This document shows, piece by piece, positions 35,640 to 48,700 of a stretch of 64,000 nt of DNA. The notes beneath the pieces were generated by a model that saw nothing but the letters and a program-made list of their open reading frames with translations, was not told where the DNA came from and did no database searches. Source of the DNA: Xestospongia muta (lineage: Eukaryota > Porifera > Demospongiae > Haplosclerida > Petrosiidae); assembly GCA_963693285.1 (NCBI GenBank), contig OY848927.1, positions 4,454,643 through 4,518,642 on the forward strand, written 5' to 3'. How positions within the stretch are numbered: the stretch's first letter is position 1; each line of letters opens with the position of its first letter. A program made the position numbers and the translations under genes.

Positions 35640-37311
35640 GGATTCTATTTTGATTCAATTTACCTTTATGGCTGATATAAGTAAAACCTTCGTTCACTTG
35701 AATTGATTCAGTTTCTATGTAACGTAAAAGGTAATATTACTTCACATATCTTAATTGTAATTTATTGATCTCTATGGTTACCTACCGATGAGTATAAATG
35801 TAACTAGTAGTTCTCTTAACAAGATATCCAAAATAATTTGTCCTTGTTTATTTACACAGGAACTATTGAAAGATGATGTCTCGACTGTTGCTAACTCTCA
35901 GTCTAGCTGCCTTGTTGACTGTTACTACTGCTCAATGTAGTGGTAGACTTACTAACTCATCATTTGTTCTCAGCTGGAGTGTTGATAATACAAATGTGAG
36001 ATTCACTATGTCTGCTCCAAGTAACAGTAATCAATATATAGGTATTGCTTTCTCTAATTCTTCAAGTTTAGATGTGAGTATTTATATATATACTTGTGTG
36101 TTATTTAATGTTAGTTCAGTTTGAAAGAGTTGAATTGGATATTGTCTATGCTGGAGACAATGGCCAAGGACAAAGCTTTGTGGAAGACAGGTCTGTTAAT
36201 AATAATCAGATCTAACTTATTTAATTTCTTTGTTTTACATAGGTGGTCAGCAGGTGGGAATGAGTCTCCTGTCTATGATACACAGCAGGATCTTACACAA
36301 ACATCGACTACTTTGTCCAATGGGATTTTAACAGCTTTCTTCACTCGTTCTATTGTTAGTTCAGATAAAACTCATGATCATGATCTTAATGTCTGTCGAC
36401 ATATTGTGTGGGGTTATGGAGGAAATGTATCCAATTTTACATCTCCTTTTACATTTCGATCCAATCCTCTATATTTTGGTATTTTTGATACACAAATTTG
36501 TTTGCCAGATGTTTGCCAATGCAGTGGTAGTCTTAGTAATTCATCATTTGTTCTCAGCTGGAGTGCTGATGATACAAATGTGATGTTCACTATGTCTGCT
36601 CCAAGTACCAGCAATCAATATGTAGCTATTGGTTTCTCTAATACTTCAAGTCTAGATTTTGTGAGCATCATATAAATATCTAATATTTATTTACTGTGTT
36701 CTCAGTCATCAGTTCCAAGAAGAATGGATATTATCCTTGCTGGAGACAATGGACAAGGGCAAAGCTTTGTGGAAGACAGGTCTGTTATTAGATAGCGTTC
36801 CTTGCAGCAATTGCATGTTTTTTTAGGTGGTTTAATCCTTCTGGTTTCACACCATATGATACACAGCAGGACCTTACACAAATATCAACCTCTTTGTCCA
36901 ATGGAGTTTTAACGGCTTCCTTCACTCGTCCTATTGTTAGCCCTGATAAAACTCAAGATCTTAACCTTGATGTCTGTCGATATTATATCCTGTGGAGTTA
37001 TGGTGGAACTGTGACTAATTTTACTTCTCCTGTAACATTTAATCATACTACACAAATTTTGGGTGTTTTTGATACAAAAATATGTTTGCCAGACAATTGC
37101 CAAGGTTACTTTTAAGTTTGTATGTTAATTGAAATAGTGTAGCGTTAACTTGTCCTATGATTGAGGCCTATTGTGTCATGTTTAATTCTTTTCATCTTTA
37201 GGAACTACTCCTTCTCCCTCTCCTTCTCCCTCTTCCTCTTCTGGTATTGTTGTTTCTCTGGTCATTATAACAATGTCCATCTTGGTGGCTAGTATGCTGA
37301 TCAATATCTAA
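35640..37311 (+). repeat. Left arm of inverted duplication (DOMON gene A and its upstream region)
   Basis: This block is repeated in inverted orientation at 43472-45130. Homology covers the genes and also about 230 bases upstream of the ATG, for example CACTTGAATTGATTCAGTTT and TCTATGGTTACCTAC in both. The spacer of about 6 kb holds the dynamin-type GTPase gene. Confidence 0.85.
35873..37311 (+). CDS. Double-DOMON secreted or membrane-anchored protein, copy A
   Basis: Six exons in phase: 35873-36073, 36120-36190, 36243-36660, 36706-36779, 36827-37104, 37202-37311; 383 residues. The start MMSRLLLTLSLAALLTVTTA is a signal peptide. Two DOMON domains follow, each opening SSFVLSWS and carrying AGDNGQGQSFVEDRW, YDTQQDLTQ and a conserved Cys near VCRH. 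DOMON domains bind haem or sugars in other proteins; the ligand here is unknown. Cys residues (ICLPDVCQCSG) join the units. A Ser/Pro linker (TTPSPSPSPSSSSG) leads to a C-terminal hydrophobic segment, VVSLVIITMSILVASMLINI, with no cytoplasmic tail, which suggests a GPI signal or simple anchor. The second-exon frame is set by acceptor TTCAG at 36119, since the alternative acceptor breaks the DOMON motif. Many NxS/T sites. Confidence 0.85.
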
Positions 37312-37469
37312 AACAATTGTATACTCTAAATTTGTAGTGAACACATGTTTGATCTTTAATTAAAATGTTGGTCCTCATTTTTTTGATAAAATCATTTACA
37401 AGCTACTATAATCATAACTATCACACTAGACTTTATACACACTTAGGACTTCATTAATAAGTACACTCA

Positions 37470-40400
37470 CTATACTTTATGTGATATATACAAACTATCA
37501 TCAGTAAAACCATTCAAATCCAGTTGAATTCCATGTTTCTGCTCAAGTAAGTTATACTTGCAATGAACAAGGTAAGTTGACTGCTCATGAACCTGTTGAC
37601 ATTTTCGCAACAGTACCAACATATCTTCTTCCAACTATAAAGTAGTATTGTTAATCATTGCAGAGTTGTGTCTACAAAGTTGACTAACTTTTGAAGCTTT
37701 TTTCTCCATTTCCTTCAGACTAGTATTGTTGTATTCTGTCAATATAGTGTTGACGTGGTTAGAATAGGCCTCATGATAGCACTATGAGAAATGAAAAATA
37801 AGATCTTTGTTTTTTTTTAATACCTGTACAATTTCTTGTTTCATGTTGTTATTCAGGTATGTTTTACACTCTTCAAAACAGTTTCTTTCTTGAAGAAATT
37901 GAATGGCTGACTCTACATCTCTTCTCCTTAGTTAATATAACCAAAATAATGCAATAATACTAATGGATTAAATGAACACTTACTTCATATAATAATTCTC
38001 TTTCACATTTCTTGAAGATGAGAGCTTCTCTTGAAACCACACACGCATCCGTCCTAACCAGCTTAACTTCAATTCTCTAATATACAAAAGACACAATTAT
38101 TGTCAGAATATTTAGTCAACATACTTGATTTCTGTTTGTTCTCTTAATTGAGCTAGTGTAATTGGTTCATTGGTCAGTATGTATTGTATATCACCAGGAG
38201 TTGGTGGATTATATCCTAGTAGTAAATGGAAGATAAAGGATGGATAGAGGAGATGGATTGGATGAAGGGATGGAAAGATGGCTGAATGAATGGATGGATG
38301 AAAGAATTACTATGAGAAAGATCTTCCTCAGATGGTCTTCTGGTAGGTTTATTACTTAGAAACACAATAGCTAACTGATCTAACAATTTCTTGTTCTCTC
38401 CAAACTCTTCCAAAGGAATGGCACGAGGTATGTACACAAAACGAACTTGTGCCAAAGAGTCATTGATTCTTTGTTCCAAATTTCTAGTAAACCGTACAAG
38501 ATCTAACAATATTAATGATAATAAATGTTATAATGTGACATTTGATTATAAAATGGAACACATTATTTATAACACACCTTTCTTGAAGTCAATTAGCCTA
38601 TAAGTACTTCTGTTTGGTAAATCGACATGATGACTGGTAGTAACAGGTCTAGTATCAGCTGGAGAGGTTGGTGGAGTTGGAGAAACTACTAGTTCACCCC
38701 ACTCATCTTCACTTTCATCACTACTATATCTAAATTCTTCCTCCTCATCATCGCTTTCAACTGTCACAGAGCCACACTTTGAGTAACATTTATTTCTGAA
38801 TTCTGCTAGGAAATTTTCTGTCATTATTGACAGATTATTCATAGGATCCTGTGTATAAAGACGTTATCAATCCACTCTTTTGAATTCAATCTATAATTGT
38901 CACATATGTATTTACAGAGACTATAATATACCACAATTTCCATGATGACTACATAATTCTATTGAAACTAGAGACAATATATTATTTCTGTAACAATTGA
39001 ACATGGTCTACATTATATAAACAATGTCTGATTAGGATCAGTGATATACTTAGTACCTACTAGTACCAGTGTTTGAAGGTTTATAGGTTTTGGCACATTA
39101 TCCTTGTTTTTCAGCCTATTATGCTATGCTCCAATGCTTACTGAATCTCCCTATTATACCTCTAAATTTAACCTATTATGCTTAAAATTATGCTTTATTT
39201 CATAAGAAGAAAGAGGTAATAATAAAGTCATTAGGGTGTTTTAGTGTCAATTAGCAATCATTGCATTGTAGCATGATAGATGTCTTAACACAGTCATAGC
39301 CTTCCACAATCAACGTGCCAATCCAGCTGTCAAATGTACATGTAAATTACACTTAACTTGCACATGGCATGACATCACTGACATAAGCATCTGTACATCA
39401 TACAAACAAGTGTTAGACTATCAGTGTTCCCACATGCTAGAACTAGCAGCAACTTGTAACATGAATGACAAATTTAAAGTTAAAAAATAAATAAAATTAT
39501 TAAAAAGCCACACCCCTATTATTCCAGCATTATGCTCAACGCTTCAACATACCTATTATGCTCAAAATTATCCTGGTATAATGTGCCAAAGCCTAGAGGT
39601 TTATTGGTTATAATATCCCTCAGGCCTGTAAACCCTTGGGCAATGTCACAATGAACCTCCATTGTTACAGCTGGTAGCGTATCTCTTATGGTCCTACTAG
39701 CTATGGTTTATGTCACATACCTCAATATCTTGATCATAAGCATCCTCGATGTTATATTTAAGAACTCGAGTTTGTTCTTCCATGTCATGTATCAATTTTA
39801 TGGTATCATTCCAAATGTCCTTTTTTATTTGCATCTCAGAAGCCATATCTAATTACAAGAGAAAACTAGTACATTCTAAATGTTCTAAACTGACCTCGTG
39901 CTTCAGCTTCTATTCTTTCCTTGTAAAAGTAACAAGCCTCAACACATAAATCATGACAATAAATAACATCAGATAGTCTGCTTTTCTTCAATAGTGTTTT
40001 ACTATTTAAGGAAACAGCTTGAAGCCTATACATATAAATGTAAAGAATAAAATCATTGACAATCTGTATATGTGAAACCATTAATTAAATTGAAATAGAT
40101 TTTATTCAGTAACAATCTAATTCCTACATTATTTTAATGGACATTGTAGAGCCCATGACACACGACAATTACCCACCAATTTTCAAGCTGTGTTATTCCA
40201 CTGGCCTCTTGTATGTATTGATTGACAGGTGTTGAGCTATCTTTAACAACACCAAACGCTCTCTCATACTGCATTCTCCATATATCCAGGTCAGTTTCAA
40301 TGCCATCATAGGGCAATCTTGCACACAGTGCCCAATAAGCTGAACAAGGGATGATGTAATCATGATCAATATCACTTTTCACATCTTGCTGAAACATGGC

Positions 40401-42002
40401 TCTAACATCTTCCTTAATTTTATCTGGTGTTACAATTGGTTTGCCTGGCTGGTGACGGTGCTGAAAAGTCCGATCAAACTGGTTGGCAACAATCAGGAGA
40501 CGACCATCTTCAAAGATATCTAAATGATAGATTTGACATGTTTTATTGAATCCATCATGCAAAATGAAACAATAATATGTAAAAAATGGAAATAACTAAT
40601 TACATTATATTATAGTTTACATGCGGTGTTTTTTTTTGTGATTTAACGGATACCTTCATCTTTAGTTTTAAGAAGAGTTAAAACATCGACATCTAATTGA
40701 TCTCTCAGTTTACTGCAGTCCATAACATAAATGTATGCACAACAAGAAAGGAGAGCAGATTCAGCCAAATCAGTCACATGAGAGTTGCTTTCATTGCGTG
40801 CTTCTCCTAGACCAGGAGTATCTTGTAAAATGAAATTAGCACCTTCACAGTTGATTACAGCTAAGGCAGGCACATTAGCGATAATTAAGAACTTTTTCAT
40901 TCCCTATAGAAAAATCAACATAGGAAAATCATGATGTAAATTATACCTCCTTTTGTTTACGAGCTTCCTGATTTATTTCCAGTAATTTTCTCTGTATGAC
41001 ATATGATCCAGAAGCTATTTCCACTCCCATAGCATCCTGAAGCCGAGGACACTTCTAAAGAATAATTATTAATTTGTCAACAGGTAGTATAAACTAACGT
41101 ACGAGACGAAAGTCGTGGTTGTGATGTTCACACGACCCTTTGTGAACAGTTCTATTGTGACATATGCCAACTATTACAGAGGTCTCAGGATTGCAAGAAT
41201 CAGTCGGAAAAAATCTGGACAAGATGGTAAGAGTTGTGATAAGTGTATAGTGTTATTTGTTCCATGCATGTGTCTGTTATTATAACCTTTGGTATCATAA
41301 GATTTAATTTGGCATTTTTGCTATTATACTCAATTGGTGCATATTATATCTATCAAGGCTTACTCAGATTGTGTAAGGGCATCAAGAAGTGTACTCTTTC
41401 CTGATTTGAGCCTCCCAAATACACCTATGTTTAAAGTTTTACTGGGCAATCTCTCTATTGTCGCTTCAATTTGCCTCTTCAGTTTGACATCTTGATAAAG
41501 CTCGTTGAATTCTTTCATCCTTTGAAGAAATTTCTAAAATTTTTATAATAAAGGATATTACCATATTAGAATTTAATATTTAACATTTCTTACTTTTGTC
41601 AACTCTTGACTATCACCTTCAAAATCCTCCGTATGGATAAGTGGACCTGGTCGATCAAGGGAGGACAAACCTTGTCTTTTTAATGTATTGATTTCTGGAT
41701 TAGGTATAACTGATAAAAAGATTATTGAAAAACCATCTTCCACCTTTAACAGCTGTTCGTACAGCTTCACTGAATGACTTCATTCTGTTTTCCCTGGCAG
41801 TGTTCGAATTAGCTCTACCAGGCCTAAGACCAATGATCCTGGCTTTTACAGGTGCTAACCTTGGCCGAGGTATGATTTGTTCATCAAAACTATCCTCTAT
41901 TTCATGAGTATTATTGACAACAACACTAAATATAACTCATAAATATGTGTCACTATACCAGATGTGAGCAAACCTTGATTCAGGTTCCAGAGACTCAGCC
42001 AT
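37470..42002 (-). CDS. Dynamin-type large GTPase
   Basis: Seventeen exons in phase: 41974-42002, 41744-41925, 41594-41709, 41364-41533, 41103-41214, 40947-41054, 40654-40903, 40177-40519, 39895-40025, 39721-39848, 38578-38848, 38311-38502, 38125-38215, 37984-38076, 37824-37926, 37689-37781, 37470-37634; 858 residues. G motifs of the dynamin superfamily are clear: P-loop NIGVFGRLKSGKSTLLDAL, switch threonine region PETSVIV, G3 FILQDTPGLGEARN, G4-like IVANQFDRT. The C-terminal half is helical and charged, with an acidic Ser-rich stretch (VESDDEEEEFRYSSDESEDE). No transmembrane segment, PH or proline-rich domain was seen. Such GTPases remodel membranes or act in cell-autonomous defence; which applies here cannot be told. 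The gene fills the spacer between the inverted DOMON copies. Intron 2 is only 34 nt. Confidence 0.8.
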
Positions 42003-42361
42003 GTCACAACAGAATCCAGCCTTGTTGAGAATCACTCAGACTAAACAAAAAGGATGAAAAAGTTACATTTGCTGGTACTGCAGTTTAGTATTGTTATAAG
42101 ACTTATGTTGTCATAACATACTATATAGTCATCACGTTTCAGAATGTCATCAGTTATAACAGGTGACTAATGTGATAGACAGTTCATAACATAATAGCAA
42201 TGTAGTATGTATTTTTAATTGCTTGATATAGTCCTGCATTGTGTTAAACACTTGTGTGTGGCTAAGGCATGTATGATAATTGTATTGTAAGGAATTTTTA
42301 TGGAGTATTTTTTTGTAAAGTAAAATTGATTGATAATATAAATAACATAGTTAGTTGAACA

Positions 42362-44919
42362 CTACATCATAACTACATATTCAGCAGAATCTTCATTTAA
42401 TGTCTCGTAAATTGGAGGACTGTTGAGTGATGGTTCTTGTTTAACTGAGCTATAGGCTACATTCTCTTCCACTTCAATTGATAGCTCATTAACTGGTCCT
42501 TTATCTTTATTTCCACTATAGGGTTCATTTTTGAACTCTCTTGTTTCTGAATCTTTCCTCTGTTTAGTACTGAACACTAGTAGGACACATACAGTGCATG
42601 GTAATAGACAACTCACTACTATAATAGTACTGACCTTTGTATAGCAAGATAGCTACAATAGTCAAGACAACAATTATTAGTACTAGTAAGATAACAATAC
42701 CAATGATAATGCCAGCAATAACTCCATAACTCAGTACTAAGATACAAAAAACAAAGAAAGCAGTTGAATGTATTAGTGATAGATAACTTACTACTGGGTC
42801 TATCTGTTGGTGGACTTGTTGCAGTAGGTGTGGCTGATACTGGAGTGATAGTTACAGGAGTAGGTCCTACAGTCAATATAATACACTAATAATATATTGA
42901 GCAGAGAGTAGCACTGTCTATATAAAGATGGTCCAAATTGTTCATTGAATGGCAGAAAACACTAAATATCTTAACTAAAATCTCTGCAGTCTTTATTTTC
43001 TACAACAACACCCTAATGATGACTGATTTATATAATTTAAACGAATGTTTCTGAGCATTAAAATAGAAATTTGCCAAATCTATGTTTTTGTCATTTGTTA
43101 ATTTCTTTATTTGCTGGCTATCAAAACAAAACTCAAAAAGTAAAAGACTTCAAGCTACCATTTTTTAGAGACAACACATTCTTACAAGAATTGTGCATAT
43201 TGTAAGTCTTGTTTTGAACACTTCAGAAACAAAAGTAGTGATTTCAACAATTCAGTATTAACAAATACTCTAGTATTACTCCATGAATAATAAAAGAGCA
43301 TAAATTGTTTTTTTAAATGCAATTTATGATTTAGTATCAACCCAATTAAAGAACACAAACAGCGCAACAATGGTAATAGCGTCCATCATCTCTATAATAC
43401 AATGATGAAAGATGCTGACTTGAAGAATTTAATTTCTTTATTAAGTCGGAATGATGCTATTACCATTGCTGCTACCTGTTTTGTTTATGTGAACTTGTGA
43501 ACATTGTTATAATGGCATGAGAAGCAACAGTACCAGAAAAGGAAGATGGAGAGAGTGAAGGAGTAGCTCCTAAAAAGATAAAACAACATAATGTCAAAAA
43601 TCAAGTTAAAATTGATGATATGTTGAATGAGTATTTGTTACTGCAGCTGGTATGTAACCTGATTGATTTCTATACCTAATGTTTTATACTTAAAATTAAC
43701 CTTGACAATTGTCTGGCAGACAAATTTGAATCTCAAAGAAATCAACAACTTGTGTAGTATGATTAAATGTAACAGGAGAAGTAAAATTAGTCACAGTTCC
43801 ATTATAATTCCATAGTATATGACGACAGACATCAAGGTTAAGATCTTGAGTTTTGTCTGAGCTAATAATAGGACGAGTGAAGGAAACCATTAAAACTCCA
43901 TTAGACAAAGAGGTTGATGTTTGTGTAAGGTCCTGCTGTGTATCATACAGTGGTAAATCTAATAAGTTAAACCACCTAGAAAGCACACAATTACTTTAAG
44001 GAACATTATCTAATAACAGACCTGTCTTCCACAAAGCTTTGCCCTTGTCCATTATCTCCAGCAAGGACTATATCCAGTCCTGATGACTGAGAACAAAATA
44101 AATAAGTATTAGATATTTATATGATGCTCACAGAATCAACACTTGAAGAATTAGAGAAACCAATAGCTACATATTGATTGCCGGTACTTGGAGCAGACAC
44201 AGTGAACATCACATTTGTATCATCAGCACTCCAGCTGAGAACAAATGATGAGTTACTAAGATTACCACTACATTGGCAAACATCTGGCAAACACATTTGA
44301 GTATCAAAAATACCAAAATATGAAAGATTGGATCCAAATGTAAAAGGAGAGGTAAAGTTAGACACATTTCCTCCATAACCCCACAAAATATGTCGACAGA
44401 CATTAAGATCATGATCATGAGTTTTATCTGAACTAACAATAGAACGAGTGAAGGAAGCTGTTAAAATCCCATTGGACAAAGTAGTCGATGTTTGTGTAAG
44501 ATCCTGCTGTGTATCATAGACAGGAGACTCATTCTCACCTGTTAACCACCTATGTAAAACAAAGAAATTAAATAAGTTAGATCTGATTATTATTAACAGA
44601 CCTGTCTTCCACAAAGCTTTGTCCTTGGCCATTGTCTCCAGCATAGACAATATCCAATTCAATTATTTCAAACTGAACTAACATTAAATAACACACAAAT
44701 ATATATATAAATACTCACATCTAAACTTGAAGAATTAGAGAAAGCAATACCTATCCATTGATTACCGTTACTTGGAGCAGACATAGTGAATCTCACATTT
44801 GTATTATCAACACTCCAGCTGAGAACAAATGATGAGTTAGTAAGATTACCACTACATTGAGCAGTAGTAACAGTCAACAAGGCACCTAAACTGAGAGTTA
44901 GCAACACTCCAGGCATCAT
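42362..44919 (-). CDS. Double-DOMON receptor-like protein, copy B, with tyrosine-motif cytoplasmic tail
   Basis: Exons 44719-44919, 44602-44672, 44132-44549, 44022-44086, 43701-43975 encode a signal peptide (MMPGVLLTLSLGALLTVTTA) and two DOMON domains almost identical to copy A. In phase downstream are 42792-42866 (Thr/Pro linker), 42635-42736 (membrane helix GVIAGIIIGIVILLVLIIVV) and 42362-42576 (cytoplasmic tail); 473 residues in all. The tail holds NVAYSSV, PPIYETL and EYVVMM: the first fits an ITIM core (V-x-Y-x-x-V), the last a YxxM PI3K-type site. An alternative last exon, 43472-43569, matches the copy A tail exon but has lost its hydrophobic stretch (ATPSLSPSSFSGTVASHAII). So the gene may splice to either end. 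Ligand and signalling partners are unknown. Confidence 0.8.
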
Positions 44920-45130
44920 GCTTCAATAGTTCAATAAGAGAAAATTATTTGGGATATCTTGTTATGAGAAATATATTCATCAGTAGGTAACCATAGAGAA
45001 CAATTGTTTCAAATAAGATATGTGAAGTGGTACTACTGTTACTCTACATGGAAACTGAATCAATTCAAGTGAATGAAGCTTTATCTCAGATCATGCATAT
45101 AAGTAAATTGACTCACAATAGAATCCATGG
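43472..45130 (-). repeat. Right arm of inverted duplication (DOMON gene B and its upstream region)
   Basis: Inverted counterpart of 35640-37311. The exon lengths 201, 71 and 418 are identical in both copies. The fourth exon is 65 instead of 74 bases, a 9-base in-frame loss. Confidence 0.85.
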
Positions 45131-45760
45131 CCTCTCAGTGTAATTTAATCATATACCATAAATCTAGAAATTAATAAATAAAATATAATATAATAATAAT
45201 AATAATAGAATATTATTATTATTATTATTATAGCCCAAATTTAATCACTATTGTTGACAATATAATCAGATTGTAATAGATCAACATATAGTTGTCCAAA
45301 TAGACAAAGCCATATTGATGACATGTTGTTTGATACCATTTATATTTATAAACCCTATTAAAGTAGTGATATGTTACAAAACACAACATCCTTATCACAT
45401 TATTAGGTTACAGTTGCTCTCATGAGTTGTACACATCATGACATGTATAGTGTATGATGAAAGCAGTCACAAGATAACATTTCGTTTGTTAAAAAACGAG
45501 AAAGAACAAATCAACAAATGATTAGAAGAGAACATTCCTGAACATGAATGGACAAAAAAGTAAACAAATAACAAATGTAAATAATCTAATAAAACAAACA
45601 GAAAAAGTAGAAATTAAGAAATTGTTATGTTAACTGTCCACAATAGCTCAATACAAAGCACACACAGAGTGTTATTGTATTGTACTCACATATAATACAC
45701 AAACACCAAAACATTAAAGCTGTTGATTCAAATATTAAATATAATAGCAACTTTGAGAGT
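45131..45760. other. Intergenic stretch with an ATT/AAT inverted repeat
   Basis: Contains an AATAATAATAATAAT run followed by its complement ATTATTATTATTATT (about 45188-45230), which would form an AT-only hairpin. No gene was recognised between DOMON copy B and DSTYK. Confidence 0.6.
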
Positions 45761-48700
45761 CTAGAGTAATGGTTTTCGACCAATTCTTTTCAAAATAAGT
45801 GCAAGACGAAGTGCAATGTCACCAATGAGAGGTCTGTTCTGTGTGTCTCCCTCCCAACACGATGTCATAAGTTCCCAACAGTCAGTATCAAATCGAGGTA
45901 GGCGCTCCGGTCTAAGTCCTTTACGAACTGCAGTCCATAATTGTTCCTTGTTTTGACAAGCATCAAAGGCTCCAGGTAGTTTGGTATCATTTGAACATAT
46001 ATACCTTCAAAAATGAGAACAGTATCAATTAGTAATCACAAAAATTATTAGTATGGATGACAATGTGTATGTTGATGGCTTTTGCTTACCAGAATAGAAT
46101 ACCAAAAGCGTAAATGTCTACAGCACTGTCATACTGTCCTGCAAATAGCTCTGGAGCCATATGAATAGGTGTTCCAACGATGGTACATGTCATCATGGCC
46201 TCAGGTTTACAGAAACCAAGATCTGTGAGAGTGCCACGATTATTGGCATCAAGCTAGAAGGAGAAAGAGAGAGAATCAAACACCCCAAAAGAACCACACC
46301 CACATACCAAGACATTCTTGAGTTTAATGTCACGATGTAATAATCCTTGGCTATGTAAGAAACGTATCCCTTCAACAACATCAAGAGCTATTTGCATCCG
46401 ACTACCAAAATCCAGTCCAACTTTCAATGCAGCATGGAGATCACGAGGATAGCGAGGCATAATAAAAAGCACAACAGCACTGGAACCATTAGAATAGTCA
46501 TCGTCAATAAGAGCACCGATAAGATTAACAACTCTGTCATTACGAGGCAAAGTCCTAGAGAGAAAAAAAGAGAATGTGATCTAAACTGTAGACATTAGAA
46601 TAACCATTCTTGACATGAAGGGATAACAATCGTCTTCTTACCAGGTGTAATGGAACTCCAATGCTAAGTCATTCCAATGTTTCTCATCAGGAGGGACAAC
46701 ACTTTTAACAGCTAGTGGACCTTTACCGGCCCATTCTGCACACTGGAACACAACACCATATTGTCCACGCCCTATTATGAAATAATTAGTTATAATCAAA
46801 TCTGTTACATTAGTTGCTTTACATGTTGACACTTCAAGGATATATTAGGAATGCACTGATTACACAAATGTCACACCCAATATAAAATGATTGCCATATT
46901 AAGTAAACTGACCTAACTCTCTTCCAGTGACAGGAAGACCATGTACTATGCCATCTCTTAGAGCAACACTACTTAATGACAATCTAGCCATTTTAGGAGT
47001 TAGAACCTGGAAAGAGATATCACATTATGACGTGACCAAGTAATAAAAGTATGTTTTGCTAACCTTTCTAATTGTCTCTCTTTGTCCCTCCGTCTCTTTC
47101 AGGCGACCAGAATGTCTGTTTTCTAACTGTTTCATAGCAGCTAAAAATGCCTCATGAGATGATGATACTTTGTTCCTAAATTGAGCGCAGATACCTTTCG
47201 CTAGTCGAGAGGCACTGAGACTATCGATAAGTTGACGAGTGTACTTCTCTCTCCAAGAACCATCACGTAGATTGATGGTCTTGTAGGAAGGACCAGAAAA
47301 AGTCTGTTTAACACGTTCAAGAAAAAGACGCACAGCCGATGTGCTTGTTCTTTCATTGAACTCTAAAGAATAAGCTGAATCAAGAATATGTTGCAAAGCT
47401 TGAGAGCTTTCTCCTTCTATCATGTCATTAGAAGCTCCCTCTTCAAGTCCCTCAATGACACGTTTAAGAGTGCCAATTACACTCTCGCGAAGATAATTGA
47501 CAGAACCAACTAATCGAGATGAAATCTGTAAACTAAGTTGCTTAAAAATGTGATCTTGTATGATTGTAGTACACTGACGTAAAGTCTTTGCATCAGATGC
47601 CGCACCTGACTCTTCAAGATTGACTCCTTCCAGTTCTAATGCTACCACTTCTTGAACAATATCGTCAGTAGCTTCAATAATAGATTGTGAGACGATGTCT
47701 TTGATTTCGGATTGTTTTCTTGAAGCTAGCTCAATCAATTGTGTATAGAGACGTTCCTCCATTTGTTTGCAGTACTTGATTCTTCGAGGTGTGACGAGTA
47801 CATCTCGGGCCAGGTCATGTGCATAGAGAATCAGAGTCTGTAAGCAACGAGCGTGGGCATCATGCAGGGAGTAGGCAGCACTGGTGATCTGTTGTCTCAT
47901 ATTACACTGAACAAAGTTCAGTAATTCTGGAGTGAATTCGGTAAAACTGGTAACTATCGTATCAACAGGAACAAAGTTGAACGAGAGTTCTGGATTGTGA
48001 TCTGGGTTATCATGAGGATTTATGGAAGGGGGACCAGTAGGAGGTGCATCCGTAGTCTCAGAGTCATTGAGATATCCAAGTTGACAGAGTTGGTCATAAA
48101 TTCGGTTCAAGCAGGCAACTAAAGCAGGATTTTCTGTAGAATATTTTCTTCCCATAGCAGCAGCTATAGTTGCTGAGGGTGCATCTTGAGCAATAACAGC
48201 AAAGAGGAGAGGAACGTCAGGCATAAGTCTTCGCATCATTTCTAACTCTTTACATTGCTAAGAAAAAAAAGAAAGTAACACCTGATGTAATTATGTCACA
48301 AAACAAATAGTAAGTACACTACATTCCCAGCACATCTTTATACAACACAGCATCCCTTTCAAGGTAATCATGGGGCCAAAAGGGCATTATCAGACTATGA
48401 ATATTATTAACTGTACAACAAGCATGTGCTATCAACCAAAATATTTATTTTGTAAAACCCCCTATTAATAAAAGCTACTAGAGAGTCAACATGATGGATG
48501 ACCTTTAAACATAATAATATAGATATGATTTAGATGCGACCTCTTCAAAGGCAATCAAGTCCAATACACCTGATTCATTTACATTGTACAATAACATAAA
48601 ACAATGACCACAGTCCTTTCAACATGGTTACCATGCTTGTCGACACACAAGCACTACCTGCCGCAGACAAGCTGATGAAACAATCTATAACAGCAAGGTA

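Noticed and set aside
36111..36190. Alternative acceptor TTAG at 36114 for DOMON A exon 2
   Set aside because: It gives FSLKELNWILSML, which breaks the DOMON motif seen in the paralogue; the acceptor at 36118-36119 gives FERVELDIVYAGDNG.
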